This document shows, one piece after another, positions 49,394 through 61,745 of a stretch of 64,000 bases of DNA. The notes beneath the pieces are model-generated. The model was not told where the DNA came from and searched no databases. It saw nothing but the letters and a program-made list of their open reading frames with translations. The number at the start of each line of letters is the position of its first letter. Position 1 is the stretch's first letter. The translations under genes were made by a program, and so were the position numbers. This DNA comes from Salvator merianae (taxonomy: Eukaryota; Chordata; Lepidosauria; Squamata; Teiidae). The stretch covers positions 49,324,143 through 49,388,142 of the forward strand of contig QVOM02000112.1 in the NCBI GenBank assembly GCA_003586115.2, written 5' to 3'.

Positions 49394-49461
49394 TTTGCAT
49401 ACTCTTAAAAGTTCTGGTTCATGCCTCTGGGGGTAAATGTACCCCAGGTTGGGAATCACTG
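49220..49461. mobile_element. hAT-type MITE, copy 2, with 8-bp target duplication
   Basis: It begins CAGTAGTTCTCAACC and ends GGTTGGGAATCACTG. The flanks are ATATACAC on both sides (49212-49219 and 49462-49469). It inserted into the CR1/L3-like LINE. A (CTTT)n microsatellite has grown inside it. Confidence 0.88.
49343..49395. repeat. (CTTT)n microsatellite
   Basis: About 12 CTTT units inside the hAT MITE copy 2. The other MITE copy at 34281 has only a short T-rich stretch at this point. Confidence 0.95.
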
Positions 49462-50389
49462 ATATACACTAATGGTATCAGAGCTGTCTGTGACTAATCA
49501 GCAAGGAGATCTTGGAGTAATGATAGACAGTTCAGTGAAAGTGTCAACGCAGTGTGCATCTATTGTTAAAAACAAGACCAATGTCATGGTAGGTATAATA
49601 AAAATGCTGTTGAAAACAGATGCTAATACAGGGTATTATAAGTCCTTATACATACTCAAAAAGATAAAGCAAGGCTGGAGAAGATCCAGAAGATGATGGC
49701 TTAGGTTATCAAGGGGCTGGAGGAGCTTCCCTATGAAGAAAAGTTGCACCATTTGGGGTCTTTTAGTCTAGAAAGGAATCAGGAGAGAGGGCACTTGATA
49801 GAGATGTATAAAGTTATGTATGATGTGAATAAAGAGGATAAAAAGAAGTTTGACTCCCTTTGTAGTTGTAGGCAGAATGCCTCTGAAGGCCAGTAAAGCG
49901 AGCTGTGTGCTCATATCCTGCTGGTGCAGCTAGTTGGCCACTGTAAAAGACTACTATAGATGGCCGTAGATCCAATCCTTTAGGAGCACTTCTTATGCTC
50001 TTCTGTTATCCTAAATATATTGCATTTTGTTTTTAAAATTTAAAATACAAAAAATTAATAGGCTAACTAAGCAGCAGTAATAAGTTCAGCTATAAAAAGC
50101 TAATGTTTAAACAGTTTGTAGGGAATGCCACATTTTGATCAGCATACAGAATATTGGTTCAGTTTTGGAGTTTCAAATAGATTCTAAAAACCTGTAGACT
50201 CAGTCATGGTTTGAGTGGCATCACATTACAGTGAAAGTGCACCATAGTTTAAAAATCAGTCCGAATCATTCTTAGCCCTGGGGGGAGTCTCCTTTCTGCC
50301 TTTCATCACTTGCAGGAGAGAGTCAAGACAATGTTGACCAGGAAGTATGGTTTCTGATACTTTCTCAGAAGTCGCCTTTTCTAACCAGG

Positions 50390-52330
50390 GATGGCTATGG
50401 TATTTATTATCAGGAGTAAGAGTAGGGAGCATCTTCCCATGGACTCAAGATGGGAAGGAGATACTTTTTCCATGTGCAGGAACTTTAGTTTCTCGGGCTC
50501 TGGTGCTGTGAAGAATGTCTACAGCTGTTTCCTCCCCACCCTGGGTTTTCATCATAGAGTGCCAAAAGAAAAGGGGTAGAAGTTGTCTCTTGGAGCCAAT
50601 ACAATTTTGTGCTTCCTATTGATAGATGCTGGAGTGCAGCAGACTATAATGATTCAGGGCTCATCTAGTTGAGGTCAGCTGGATCATCACTTGTTGTTAG
50701 ATTAAAAAGGCATGAATAATTTATTTTTCCTTTCTCATAAAGAGCTTTGAGTGAAAGGAGCGGTGGCAAGAGCACTCTAATCAGCCCTGGCAGTGGCCTT
50801 CTTATACAAGAGGAGTCATAATGAAGCAAGAAGTGTGACATTGGCACATCCCAGAAAAGAAACAACATTGTGAGATACTTCTTCTAGGGAGACTCCCATG
50901 AACACTGAAGTATCCATGTAGTTTGGAATTTTGGGAGTGGTAGGTGCAGATAACAAATGTAAGAGAAACAACCCAAGTAAGAGAGCTGTTAAGAAGGTTA
51001 AGTCTTAACTCCCTCTGCAGAGTCAAGTATGGTTCTAAGGCAGTTAAGTCTTCATCTGACTATGAGTTTCAGTTAGAAGACAAGGAGGAAGGAGAATTCT
51101 CAGAGAAAAACATGGAAACCTGTTCCTTGAATCACAGCAACTTCTTTTCCAGCATGGTTAATTAAAACCAAGCACATACTGGATTTGGGGAGAAGAAACT
51201 CAAAGAGGACAGGTAGTAGCAATCCTTTACCATAATCAAAAGTATTTAAGAGAGTTTAGCAGAAAGAATCCTAAGGATTATTTCAAGCCACCCTTAAATT
51301 TGGCCAAGTGGATGTATTCCTTTGCCTCATAGATCATGACTCAGGGTACCTCTGGCATGGCTGTGTTGTCCTCATCAGCAGTTATTCCTTCTGAAAGTGG
51401 AGGAAAGCTAAGTAGCAGTGGGGCAAAGGAGTAGAAACAGCATTTAAAAAGAGCTTTGGTGTCCAGGCACAAGTGCTTAGGGCTGCAGCTGCTACTTTGG
51501 AAATGGTTAGAATTACTGTTTGATGAGTGGAGCAGTTGGCAGCTGAAACTGGCGTTTCCAAGACTGTCAAGGATGACCTTAAGAAGATTCAATATACAGT
51601 GATTTTATGATTGATTTTATTTTGCCTCAGTGCAGTTTCTAGCAAGAGTGATGGTCAGGTTGAACACCTGATTGAGAGGCTGGAAGCGGGACCTGAAATC
51701 AGAGACTTTGGGAGAAAAGTTATTCAGGGAAACTTTGGATTGAGATCAAGGACAAGGAAAAAGCCTTCTCTTCAGTGAGAAGTGTAAGAGGAAATTTATA
51801 TACTTTCAGCTGTTTTGTGGAATGTTCTGTACCCCAAGAGAAGACCTTGTTCGTCAAATAGGAGGAGATGGTCTTACTCTGAAGTTACCTTTGGAAGATA
51901 GAGAGGGTCTCCCAGTAAATTTTTGAAATGGAGTAAGAAGACCAGCATTAGAGCATGATGCCAGGCCTTGATCAGCTGAAGGGCAGATTGGGGCAATTGA
52001 TGAGTTTCTCCTGTATCTTGACAAATGCTATTTGTCATAGGTGCATTCAGTATAAAATGTTAAGGTAAAATGCCTTTGGAATTCATATAATTTTCTGAGG
52101 AGGGAAGTTTATTCCAGGACCCAAGACCAAAAATCCTCTAAAGCATGTAGATGCCCTGCTAAGCATCAGGGTGATTGAGCATGTTCCCTACACTCAAGAG
52201 TGAGAGGAAGCTTATTCAGTCTAATTTGTAGTTTCCAAGAAGAGTGGGGTTACATTACAATTCTAGTCCTGAAGTAACTGAACAGACACATCAAGAAAAC
52301 AAAGTTCAAAATGAAGGTTCTCAAGATAAT
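50390..52330 (+). mobile_element. Possible DIRS-like retroelement gag remnant
   Basis: Weak evidence. Around 51690-51770 broken frames read L-R-G-W-K-R-D and L-F-R-E-T-L-D...G-Q-G-K-S-L-L-F, which resembles the gag-like 'LRxW...LFGExLD...GKSxFLP' region of DIRS elements. Around 51060-51110 an acidic stretch (Q-L-E-D-K-E-E-G-E-F-S-E-K) would suit the upstream part. No tyrosine recombinase or termini were seen. The limits are approximate and the segment may be something else. Confidence 0.3.
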
Positions 52331-52439
52331 TTTATCTCAAATGTTACCTTCTTTTACATGGGGATTCCATTCCCAAAGTAACTGTGTAACGTAAATCAAT
52401 GTAAATCAAGGGATTAAGTTCAGTAGAAAAGAGACATTA

Positions 52440-53000
52440 GGGGAACCATAATGAACACAAACTTGGGCTGGGTGTGGATCTACATTGTGTTGAGCAATGC
52501 ATCTGACAGGTACTTTCAATGGAATGGGAGTTGTCCACTTAATAAAAATCATTGGAGGAAGAAATATGGCTCTCTGTCCAGGGTTCTGTCTTTCACCCTG
52601 GTTTCCACTCCAAGAGTATCTGTCAAATGTCTGGTAATTATCTTAGCCATTATGGATGTGGAATCCCTATATACCATCATCCCACATAAGGGTGGATTAT
52701 AAATTATCAGGAGCATCATTCCAGATAGCATCTTAGCAGACCTAGCCACCAAGCTCTGCCACTTTGTTCTCACACATAGAATAATAACACATACCTTCAG
52801 AATAATGGTACTTCCATGGGCACATGCATGGCACCACAGTATGCTGATGTCTTCGTAGTTGACCTAGAACAATGGTTCCTCAACTCCTGCACCCATAAAC
52901 CTCTCCTTTACTTGAGATTCATCGATGACATCTTCATAATTTGGACTTAATCCTGATCCAGACTGACACAGCTACATCTTTGAATTCTGACGTCAGAAAG
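52440..53000 (+). mobile_element. Penelope-like retroelement fragment
   Basis: The frame 52451-52702 contains I-M-D-V-E-S-L-Y-T-I-I-P-H-K-G-G-L. In a second frame, 52808-52948 reads G-T-S-M-G-T-C-M-A-P-Q-Y-A-D, then L-L-Y-L-R-F-I-D-D-I-F-I-I-W. These are conserved reverse transcriptase boxes of Penelope-like elements, and the catalytic D-D pair is preserved. The copy is truncated at both ends, and the two boxes lie in different frames. Confidence 0.78.
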
Positions 53001-53689
53001 TTAGCCTTTTCAGATCTAAAGAGCCCTCTTTCGGCCAAAGTGCACTCCATTGGATGATCTTCACTTAAACATTTAACTATTCCAAGGGATGTTGTCCCAT
53101 TACTTGAGGAGCCCTCCTGCATGTGTCTCTCTGAAATGGAGTTTGGTACTAACTATGAACCACTCTTCTCCTTTTATATTCTGCTTAAATGTCTGGGTAA
53201 GTTTCTTGGGTATTTATAATATATTTTCTCTGGCTCAGTGATCCCAGGCTGATACAAGTGGTAAGGAAATTAACGCTTTATTTACCAAATTCTTCTTTCA
53301 TTTTCTTATGCATTGAAATGTTCTCCTGCTACATGCTAAGTAGGAGAGTGTCCCGCAGCCTGGTGTGTAATTCAGGGTTATCACAATTGTAGGGGATCCT
53401 AACTCTCTGTGTTACCTAGTCATTGAATAACATTGAGTTCACCTGTCCTAAAGTGCGTGTTAGATGAATGACTTGCTGTAACCTAGTCTGAAGCTGAAAG
53501 TAATTAGACCTTTTTCATTGCCTTAGGCAGTCCCTAATTTTCAACAAGTTTCTTGTTCTGTGAAAGGGATTTAAAAGAATTCCTTAGATAGTGTGCACAT
53601 GCAACCCATGACTCAGAACTCCTATTCTCCTTTGTACTGTGTCATTTCATAATAGATAATAATATAACACATGCTGGGCTCCAGGTCTC

Positions 53690-54500
53690 TGTCATATCCT
53701 AATAGCTTGAGTGAGTTTCAGATAGTGGAACTTGATGAAGCACACCAACATATGCTTAGGATCTCTGCTTTTCTTAGATGGGTGGCAAAATCTGGTTGAG
53801 GAGAGGCTCAGTCTAGTCAGACGTTCTGAACAAAATGAGCACGTGACCAGCATTAATACGGACAGTGTGGACATGCAAAATATTGGGAGGATGGAAACCA
53901 TAGTATTTTTTGCCAGTGTACTTCTTGGCTGGATTTTCAGAGTTGTGAGGGCTTAAGAATTGTTCCATGGAGGCTTTGTTTATGTTTGGGTAGTTGCTTC
54001 CGGACTTCAGGAGATGTTTTCTTCTCTGTATATTTTAACACCTGTGTGAAAAACCTGGGTGGGTTTGTCCGATGGTTTGGTGTGTGTTATCATCCATATG
54101 TTGATGATGCATATCCATGCTTCTCTTTTAAATGTCAAGTGGGTTAGTTATGCCTGTTCTTAAATGATGACTTGCTACAGTAATGAATTGAATGAGGGCT
54201 AAAAAGCTGGGGTGCAGCTCAACCCAAGCAAAGACATCATTGGGTTGTTCTCCTTCTAAGTGAGTTTGAGCCAGTTCTGGCTGGATTTTCACTCCTTCAG
54301 AAGGATCTAATATTCAGCTAGGATTACTCTGGTGTCTGCATGTCTTGTCAGAAGTTCAGGTAGTTCCTGCGTTATTGAAGACTTTCTATGGCTGGCAGCC
54401 CTATCTAAATACTAGTAGTGACCCAATCTAGATACTATCAGTGGCTCTGTCTAGAACCAGTGACCTGGTTACTATAATACATTTCATAAATAAAAATACA
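53690..54500 (+). mobile_element. L2-type LINE fragment (decayed)
   Basis: Around 54035-54110 the sequence reads F-N-T-C-V-K-N-L-G-G-F-V-R-W-F-G-V, then Y-H-P-Y-V-D-D-A-Y. These are the L2 'YMRPLG..IRRFG' and 'YADD' blocks in decayed form. Near 54205-54240 a W-G-A-A-Q-P-K equivalent of the 'LNPxKTE' region follows. The 5' part (53690-54000) is not confidently framed. Confidence 0.55.
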
Positions 54501-54589
54501 TTTTAATTTTGATACTTTAAAAACTACAAAAGTAGCAGTTGGATTTTCCATTATTTTATTTATTTTATTATTTTCCATTATTGTCATAT

Positions 54590-55075
54590 GTGCCTGCCCG
54601 CACACTGAGGTCACAGGGGGAGTCTCTCCTGGTGGTCCTTTCCCCTGCATTAGTGTGGGGGGTGGGGGTGGGGGTGAGGGAGAGGATTTTCTCTGTGGCT
54701 GCCCCCAGGTTGTGGAACAGCCTCCCTACCGAGATTCGCCAGGTGCCATCCCCGTTTGGGTTTCGGCACCTGGTAAAAACCTTTCTCTTTGCCCAGGCAT
54801 ATGGGCCTTGACCCTCTGAGAAGCCCCCCTCTTTGCTGCTGGACTGCTGTTATCGTTGGGTGAGGGTAGGCTGTGGTGGGGGGTCATGTAATATTTTTTA
54901 TAATGTTTCTATTGTATAGTTTTATAAGCTTTGTAATGCTGTTTGTATGTTTTATGCTGTTTTATGGTGTTTTATTGTAATAGTTTTTTTAATATGTTTT
55001 GTAAGCTGCCCTGGGACCTCTCGGTATAGGGCGGGGTAGAAATTGAAATTAAAGTAAAGTAAAGTAAAGAGAACT
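54590..55075 (+). mobile_element. L2-type LINE 3' end, relatively well preserved
   Basis: The frame 54539-54811 includes E-R-I-F-S-V-A-A-P-R-L-W-N-S-L-P-T-E-I-R, then F-R-H-L-V-K-T-F-L-F. This is the terminal L2/CR1-type ORF2 motif with no stop in the block. It is followed by a 3' end with 'TTTTGTAAGCTGCCCTGGG' and a (TAAAG)n tail. It is the least diverged LINE end in the window. It may or may not belong with 53690-54500. Confidence 0.7.
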
Positions 55076-55453
55076 GACTATATTCTAGAATGTATAAGTT
55101 TGAGAATTTCTGTAACTTAGGCTGCCAATCATACCATTTTCTTCATAGGCCAGGAAGTCTGTCTTGTAAATGTCTTCTGAGCAATGCAGGCCTGGGCGAC
55201 CTGCTCAAAGAGTCTAGGATTGAAGCTCAGGCCTTGATTAGAGCCATTGCTTTGCTGATGAACTTTATTGAATAAGTTAAGAACTTTTGTATCAGAACTG
55301 GCTTGTGAAAGGCATGAGCCAATAGGTTGATGCGGGAATGGTTCGATAGAACCTGGCTTGTAGCTCTTCATGGTATTTAGCAGGAAGCTCCCCATATGTT
55401 TCTTTGTGTCTGACTCTGTCTTCCTTATTTGTTGCCAAGCTACAATAAAATTA

Positions 55454-57002
55454 CAGTGTATCCTACTTTAACACAGAATCTTGCATTGTGGAGTCACCAT
55501 AATGCAATTTACAAATTGCAGCCATGGATTTCCTAATCTGTTCCCATGATTCTCCTAAAGCATTTTGCTGCTGCCAGAGACAGAAGTCAGAGCTGAAACC
55601 TATAGCATGATGGGACTTTTCATCTTGATCTAGCAAACATTTCCTACTTGTCTTTCAGCAAGGGTTGCTTTGTTTTGAGAAATAACTTCTAACTCTGGCT
55701 TTCTTTGTTTCAATGAGTTTTGACTGGGTTTTGAGTGTTTTTGAGTGTTAGGGTGCGGAGTGGTGTGGGTCATTGATGTGTGCATTCTGTAGGTGGTTTT
55801 GGATGTTTTGCTACATTTTGACTGCTTTTGAATGTTTTGCTACATTTTGACTGCTTTTGAATGTTTCGGCTTGCGTGCTGTGATTGATGATTAAGTAACT
55901 GGATTCCTGAGTGAATACACTCGTATGCAGAGTGCTCTTTAGTGTGTGTGTTTGTATAGATTTGTATCTTTTCATGCACACTTTTTTGCTGTGAATAATT
56001 TTTCTTATGTGCGGCTTTTCTTATTCAAAAATAGCTTTTTGGCACAGGGGTCTGGGGTGGGGGCTGACAAAGATGGCCCCAAAGTGTGCTAAAAGAAGAT
56101 AGCAGAGAAAAAGGCATAAAGGAGGAGGGTCATCCCAATCTTTGAGAACCAAATCAAAGTGCTAGACTAGCTGAAAGAAAGTAAAGTATCTCCACTGCCA
56201 TGAGAAAAGTCTTTGGCACTGAACTCTTATCCAGGGGATATGAGGAGCAGGTAAACATCTTGTTTGGCATCAGAGTGTTTGAATCTGGGTGTGTGCGCTG
56301 GCTTCATTGCAGCTTGTGAACAAACTGTGCCTTTGTGTGGAGAAGCTGGCACTTGCGTGTCTGGCCCTTGTGTAGATGTGGTGGATTGTCATGTCTTGTG
56401 GTATCAGTGTGTTCAACACTGTAGCGTATGTAAAAACCCTTGGCTAGATGTGGAAGGATTGGCATCCCCTGTCAAATCAATGTGCTCAGTATTTCAGGAT
56501 GTGCAACACCATTGTTTGTTTGTGATGGGCTGGCATCGCATATGGCATCAGTGTATTTGTTACTGCAGAATATGAAAAATTTGGGGGTCTGTGAGGGTTG
56601 GAATGGCATCCTGTGCGGTATTATTCTTTTGTGCATTGCAGTCTGTGTAGAACTGGTGTGAGTGTGAGTGCACGTATAGCAACTTGCCAGTAATCTCTGT
56701 GTTCTGTAAAAGATTTTATCTGGGGGGGGGTTATCTTGTGTGTCATCTGTGTGAAGAAAGTTTCAGGCATGGCATTTGTGTGTTCTGGCATTGCTCCTAT
56801 TGTTGATTCTCCCTTGGAGGGGCTGCTGTGCAGTATCCCTTTGACTGCAGGCTCTTTTCTTCCATTGACTTGCATTGGGAGGCCTTCCCTGTTCAAGTCA
56901 ATATAATTTTGCTCTGTGTAAATCTATTGCTCTTCTAGCATAGATTCTCCTCAAGCAACATATTGCCAGAATGGAACCCTCATGTGAGAAAAGGATGCAC
57001 TG
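55454..57002. mobile_element. Tigger-type DNA transposon, non-autonomous
   Basis: It begins CAGTGTATCCTACTTTAACAC and ends (inverted) with CTCATGTGAGAAAAGGATGCACTG (shown shortened: AAAAGGATGCACTG). TA lies on both sides (55452-55453 and 57003-57004). The 1,549-bp interior has the CA-rich region (here as its complement, GT-rich) shared with 42626-44280, with a 30-bp tandem unit 'GTTTTGCTACATTTTGACTG...' at about 55808-55866. No transposase is recognisable. The TIRs are diverged. Confidence 0.65.
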
Positions 57003-58140
57003 TACTACTATCTGACCTTTGATTGTGGCATATTCAGCTAAGGGAGCTCTTAACAATAAGCCTGGGCAACTATGAACATAACATTTGAAAAGCATGCTCA
57101 TTAAATGGAAATGAGGGCTGTAGTGATTTAACTACTTCAGTACTTAAACAAGTGATATCTTGGTATAGTATTGCAACTTCCATCAGATGGCATCAGCTAG
57201 AGGACATATATTTTATAGCATAGGATTGCTTTATAACAAAAAGAGGAGGAAATAATAAAATTGCTGAGATCTACTTTTGGTACATGTGATCACTATTTCT
57301 ATTAGGCAGAATTGTTTTTGTAATTAGGTTGCATATATATGATGGAATAAAGCTGTAATTTACGTTGCATGTGATGGTTACACCAGCTGTTCCTGTATGT
57401 TTTCTGTCATTGCTGATACATAAACTGAGTTTTAATTTTTTGATTTAGTTCTTCATATTGTAACTAATGCTTATAAGCATTAGATACAGATCCATGTTCA
57501 TGTATTTGTGCAGTGGATTGTTAACAGTTAACAGTTGCCATATATATTGAACCATGGGTGTTCAAATTATGATCCTCCAAATGTTTTAAACTATAGCTGA
57601 TAAAAGTTCAACAGTCTCTGACGGGCCAATTTAAACACCCCTGTTTTAAATCCAAGATTAAAGGATTGGAGCTACATTCTGAAACATGCCTGCCTGTGAG
57701 TAGAGTCAGTGAATGCAGTGGAACTTGATTCTGTGTTATCATACACAGTATTGGCTTATGTGTAGTGTTCATGGAAATAAACACTACCTTCTTTCACCTC
57801 TCCTTCGTCAGGAATGAGTTTATGTACATATACATTCAAATCTTTAAGTGTGCTCAGAACAGTTCAACGGTACAGCACTAACATTAGTGCTGGCCAGAGT
57901 TCTCATTCAGTTAGAACTAGAACCCAGATATGTATCTCTTAACTGGAAATTCTAGTTAGTGTTTCTTTTAAATGCAGTTTTTCAGAAAAGGGTTACATGT
58001 TCTACAGAAGTATGAGAATAACATCTTTCACTGTTAAAAATAGATTTGTTAGCCATATTTACAAGGGAATGAACAGTGCAGTAAATAGATAATGTGTTAA
58101 AATATTGCATTATTTTTAACATTTTTTTCTTCTATTGCAG

Positions 58141-58190
58141 CATTATCTGCATACCAGAGGTACTACAGTTTACAGTCTGACTACTGGAAG
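58141..58190 (+). CDS. KDM6A: KDM6A (UTX) exon 4
   Basis: A 50-bp exon after TTCTTCTATTGCAG. With the G from exon 3 it encodes 17 residues: A-L-S-A-Y-Q-R-Y-Y-S-L-Q-S-D-Y-W-K. This is the conserved continuation of the first TPR of UTX and ends on a complete codon (phase 0). The donor is AAG|GTCTGT, a weaker match than the GTAAG of exons 2 and 3. The 50-bp length agrees with human exon 4 as I recall it. Further exons (the rest of the TPR array and the JmjC domain) lie downstream of the window. Confidence 0.95.
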
Positions 58191-60719
58191 GTCTGTACAG
58201 ATTATAATAGACAATGTTTAGTATTTTATTCGTATTACTGTTTTTATGTCTTAGAACTGATTTGTTAATTCTGCTTTAATGATTGTTCATGTTGCTGTTC
58301 ATCTTAACTTATACTTGCCTGGTAGTCTTTTATTGCTAGCTGTATGTTGTTCGTTCATTCTCCTTCTGATTCTGAAGCAATAGGTAGCCTATGGCAGACA
58401 GCATCTGAGATTATCTTCTACAGTTTATTTAAGAGGGTTTTTTGTTCGTTTGTTTTTGGTAGTTTTGTGTATTTTTCTTCTAACAGAGTTTTCTGACTGG
58501 GCATCTCCCGTTGTGGCATGATGTATAGCAATTGCATCATAATTTTTTTGTTGCTTGTTATAATAAAATAATCCTGTAAAGTTGAAATTAGGCTTGTACT
58601 GAATTTGATACAATCAAACTGCATAGAAAGGCTAAAGATTATTGGTGTTTCCTGCAACAAGTCTGACCTCTCTATGGCACCTAGAGCCAGGTAAAGTTCA
58701 GGTGAGCTCCACAGAAATTGGATGGGGAACTTAGCTGCATCATTATCCATGTAGCATCCACTGTGTCTCACAGATGAGTCAGCACACGGATGCATTGAGG
58801 TTCTTTGCCTGCATTATGTCACTGCGCACAAGTATGTTGTGACTGTACCCATGAAGGTGACGGTAATGCACATTATTATTTCTTGCACATTATCTGGTTC
58901 TAGGTTCTATAGAAGGACTGAACTTGCTGTGTGAAATACCTAATAGTTTTTAGTCTCTCTACATGATTTGATCATGTCAAACAGAGGTTTAGCAGAAGCC
59001 TATTTGGGGGATCCATGATCCAGTTCATATTTTTAATACCCCTTGGGCTGTCTTCAAATGTTTTCAGTTTAGTGATATTTTGTGATGACACCCTTAGCAA
59101 TGTAGCTTTAGCAATATAGCTGCAATTTTGGTTTGGAAGTTGTGATTTCTTAAAAGAGCTGTCCAGAATATGGGTGCAGCTTTAAAATAGAGAGCCCTCT
59201 CTTGAGAGATAATTCATACTAATCTTTCACAAAAAGCAAAGGTTTTATTTTAGTGGAAAATATAAAAATAATTTTGTGAATAATGTAAGTAGTCTAGATG
59301 GGTTGAAGAAGCATAAGTAACACCTTACTTTCCTTTCCATCTGTTAACAACTCTGAACCTTGTCAAAATATTTATATTTGTCAACCCCCTTCACCAAATC
59401 TGAAAACAAGAGAAAGCAGAAACTTGCAAATAGTTGTTAATTTTCAGAGGGATAGCTGTTAGACTGTTGCAACAAAAGCTTTAGAGTCCTGTTGAATTGT
59501 AAATAGGTACAGAGTTGATGACAACATTTGCTCTTCTGCAGACATTCGCTCAGATAGGAAGTTGCAGAATGTGTATGGTGGAGGGAAATGATGTTGGGAC
59601 AACAATAACAACATAATATATCTTAGTTTCCTGGCAAGGGCAACTTGAGACCCAAGCCCTTCTGTTTCTGTGTCCATGTTGCCTCCAGGGCTGGTTGCTG
59701 GATTAGCACCTGCCTTTCTTCTTCCTGACTCTTGGCTGCAGAAACTGAGGGAAGGAAAGCCACCTTGAAGCCAAGAGAGGAAGGTCTGATCTCACAGGGA
59801 AGGAACACAAAGCTAAGGTTAGATCAGAAAAGTTCTTGAAACTAGTTAAATCGTACAAACTGGACATACTCTTTATATAGGATATATATTTGTAAAACAG
59901 GAAGACCAGGGTTCCCTTTAATTTGCAATATGGAAACTGGACTGCATATTCTGTGGAGGTTTGTTGTATTTGTAACAACAAAGTAACTCTTCAAACTTAA
60001 AAACAACTTTTTTGGTTCTGTGTATACTCCTCATATTAATCAAATAGAAATTGTAAAGGTTGCCTTAAAAACTTCAGGTAAGTTTGCAGAAAGGAAAAAT
60101 TTATTCTAGGGGAACCTCATTCCCATTTTGAAAAAAAAAATCATTTTACTGTAAGAAGGCGTCTGAAAGGAATGATTATAACTTTGGAATTAATTTAGAA
60201 TCAGCCTCAAATGAGTTTGATTTGCTAGGTATTTGGAAATTAAAGAGTCCATCAACCAAAGATTGTTATACAGATGGTCCTCACCAGTGAGAGAGAAGGA
60301 TTTCTCTTGCATGCCCCCCTGTATAGACTACTCTCCCCCCCCCATGAAAAAAACTCAGAAAAAGCGAGTCTAACCACATGCAGACACCCAGCAATCCACC
60401 TACTTTTTCTCAGAGAGACCTATTAACAAGGAAACTGCATATGGCACTGGTTGCCTGTACTCTCTCTTCTGGTCATCATAAAAGTTGCAATATTATCGAA
60501 AATTTAGTAAACTTTTCCAATTAATTAGATTTTAGGGCACTTAGTGAAATATGTAATTAAAAATAAGAAAATATAGTCAGAGCTTTCATAACTAGGAGAA
60601 ACGGGTTTTATTTTTTTTCAAAGTCTTTCATAATTTACTCAAAAAGACTACCTAATAATTACAAACATCTTGTTAAGTTATTTCAGATAAAACTGGGTCT
60701 TACATACACATTGAATAAC

Positions 60720-60865
60720 ATCTTATGGTGGCCCACAGTCAGGCCTTCTCTGCAGTAGCACCCTCTCTGTGGAATATCTTCCCTTCTGCTCTTTGTAAAG
60801 CACCTGCATTTACAGCTTTTGGCACCTATTAAAGACCTATCTCTTTATCCAGACATTTTAAATAA
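60720..60865 (+). mobile_element. L2-type LINE 3' fragment
   Basis: 'GGTGGCCCACAGTCAGGCCT', 'CTCTGTGGAATATCTTCCC' and 'CTATCTCTTTATCCAGAC' correspond to the L2 ORF2 tail (AFSxA..LWN.LP ... TxLFxQ). Short and decayed. Confidence 0.55.
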
Positions 60866-61549
60866 AATGCACACATAAAATTGCAAGGGATACTGCGTTT
60901 ACCTAATGGTAAATTTTATCATGATTCTGCTCATAGTAAAGATGTTTGCACTTAATTAAATACACAGTAGATGAGATCAAATTTGGTCATCTTTGTAGTG
61001 TGCCTCATCATTTCAGGTTTGGTTAAAAAGATTTAATGCAAACTAATTCAAGAAACAGAAATGTTTCCCAAATCGAGTTGATTCCCTGATCTTGACATAA
61101 GTCCATCAGATAAGTTCCCTGAATGATAGACCAGCTACTTAATATCTTTTCAGTTTGTGGACTTTGTATTCATGAAGAAAAAGGAATAGAATATAAAAAG
61201 CTACAGTTCACTGTAGAGAAATTCTTCTGAACCTTATTTAACTGAGCATGAATCACTGAATTGTTTTCATTGGTGCCTTTGCCCTAGTAGAGGTGTTTTC
61301 TCAAAATAAGGCTCCTTTTTAGAACTAATTACTCCTATCCTGGGCCCATCACAAGCTCCAGCTCAGGACAGAGGGAGCATCAGAGCTGTGTTGATGTGGC
61401 ATTGAAAGTTGCAGTTAAGAAATCAATCAAAATATAGATCCAAAAAATAGAGATAATATAAGCAAATAAAATAATATACTAATAGCAGTTTTGATATAAA
61501 AGTACAAAACAAGACATAGATAGCTTTAAGAAAATGTCAGACAAATCCT

Positions 61550-61745
61550 TGAGGACAGGTGTGTCAATGGCTACTAGAATGGATGCCTAGATACTGCCTC
61601 CAGGTTACAGAGACAGGCAGAATGTCTCTAAAAGCCATTTGCAGGGAATTGGGAGCAGGCAACTGGTGAGCCTCAGTGTGAGACAGAATATTGGACTAGA
61701 TGGGTTGCAGCCTGATCCAGCAGGGTTCCTCTTATGTTCTTAAAC
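61550..61745 (+). repeat. CR1/L3-like LINE 3' tail
   Basis: It ends with 'TTGGACTAGATGGGTTGC', 'CCTGATCCAGCAGGGTTCC' and 'CTTATGTTCTTAAA'. This is the common squamate CR1-type 3' terminus, the sense-strand counterpart of the sequence at 18380-18850. Confidence 0.65.

Larger units (their letters stand above)
47790..49990 (+). mobile_element. CR1/L3-like LINE, long frame-broken copy
   Basis: In order along the + strand: E-E-H-I-V-K and L-N-E-L-F-A-S-V-F near 47830-47990; the RT start L-I-N-K-L-N-I-S-K-S-P-D-P-D-G-V-H-L-R-I at 48390-48450; V-E-D-W-K-M-T-N-I-T-L-I-F near 48530-48567; a Q-G-D-L-G-V-M-I-D-S-S-V-K-V-S block at 49500-49545; then a Y-E-E-K-L-H-H-L-G-S equivalent near 49730 and a CR1-type tail to about 49990. 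It is interrupted by sequence at about 48030-48366 and by a hAT MITE at 49220-49461. Confidence 0.75.
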
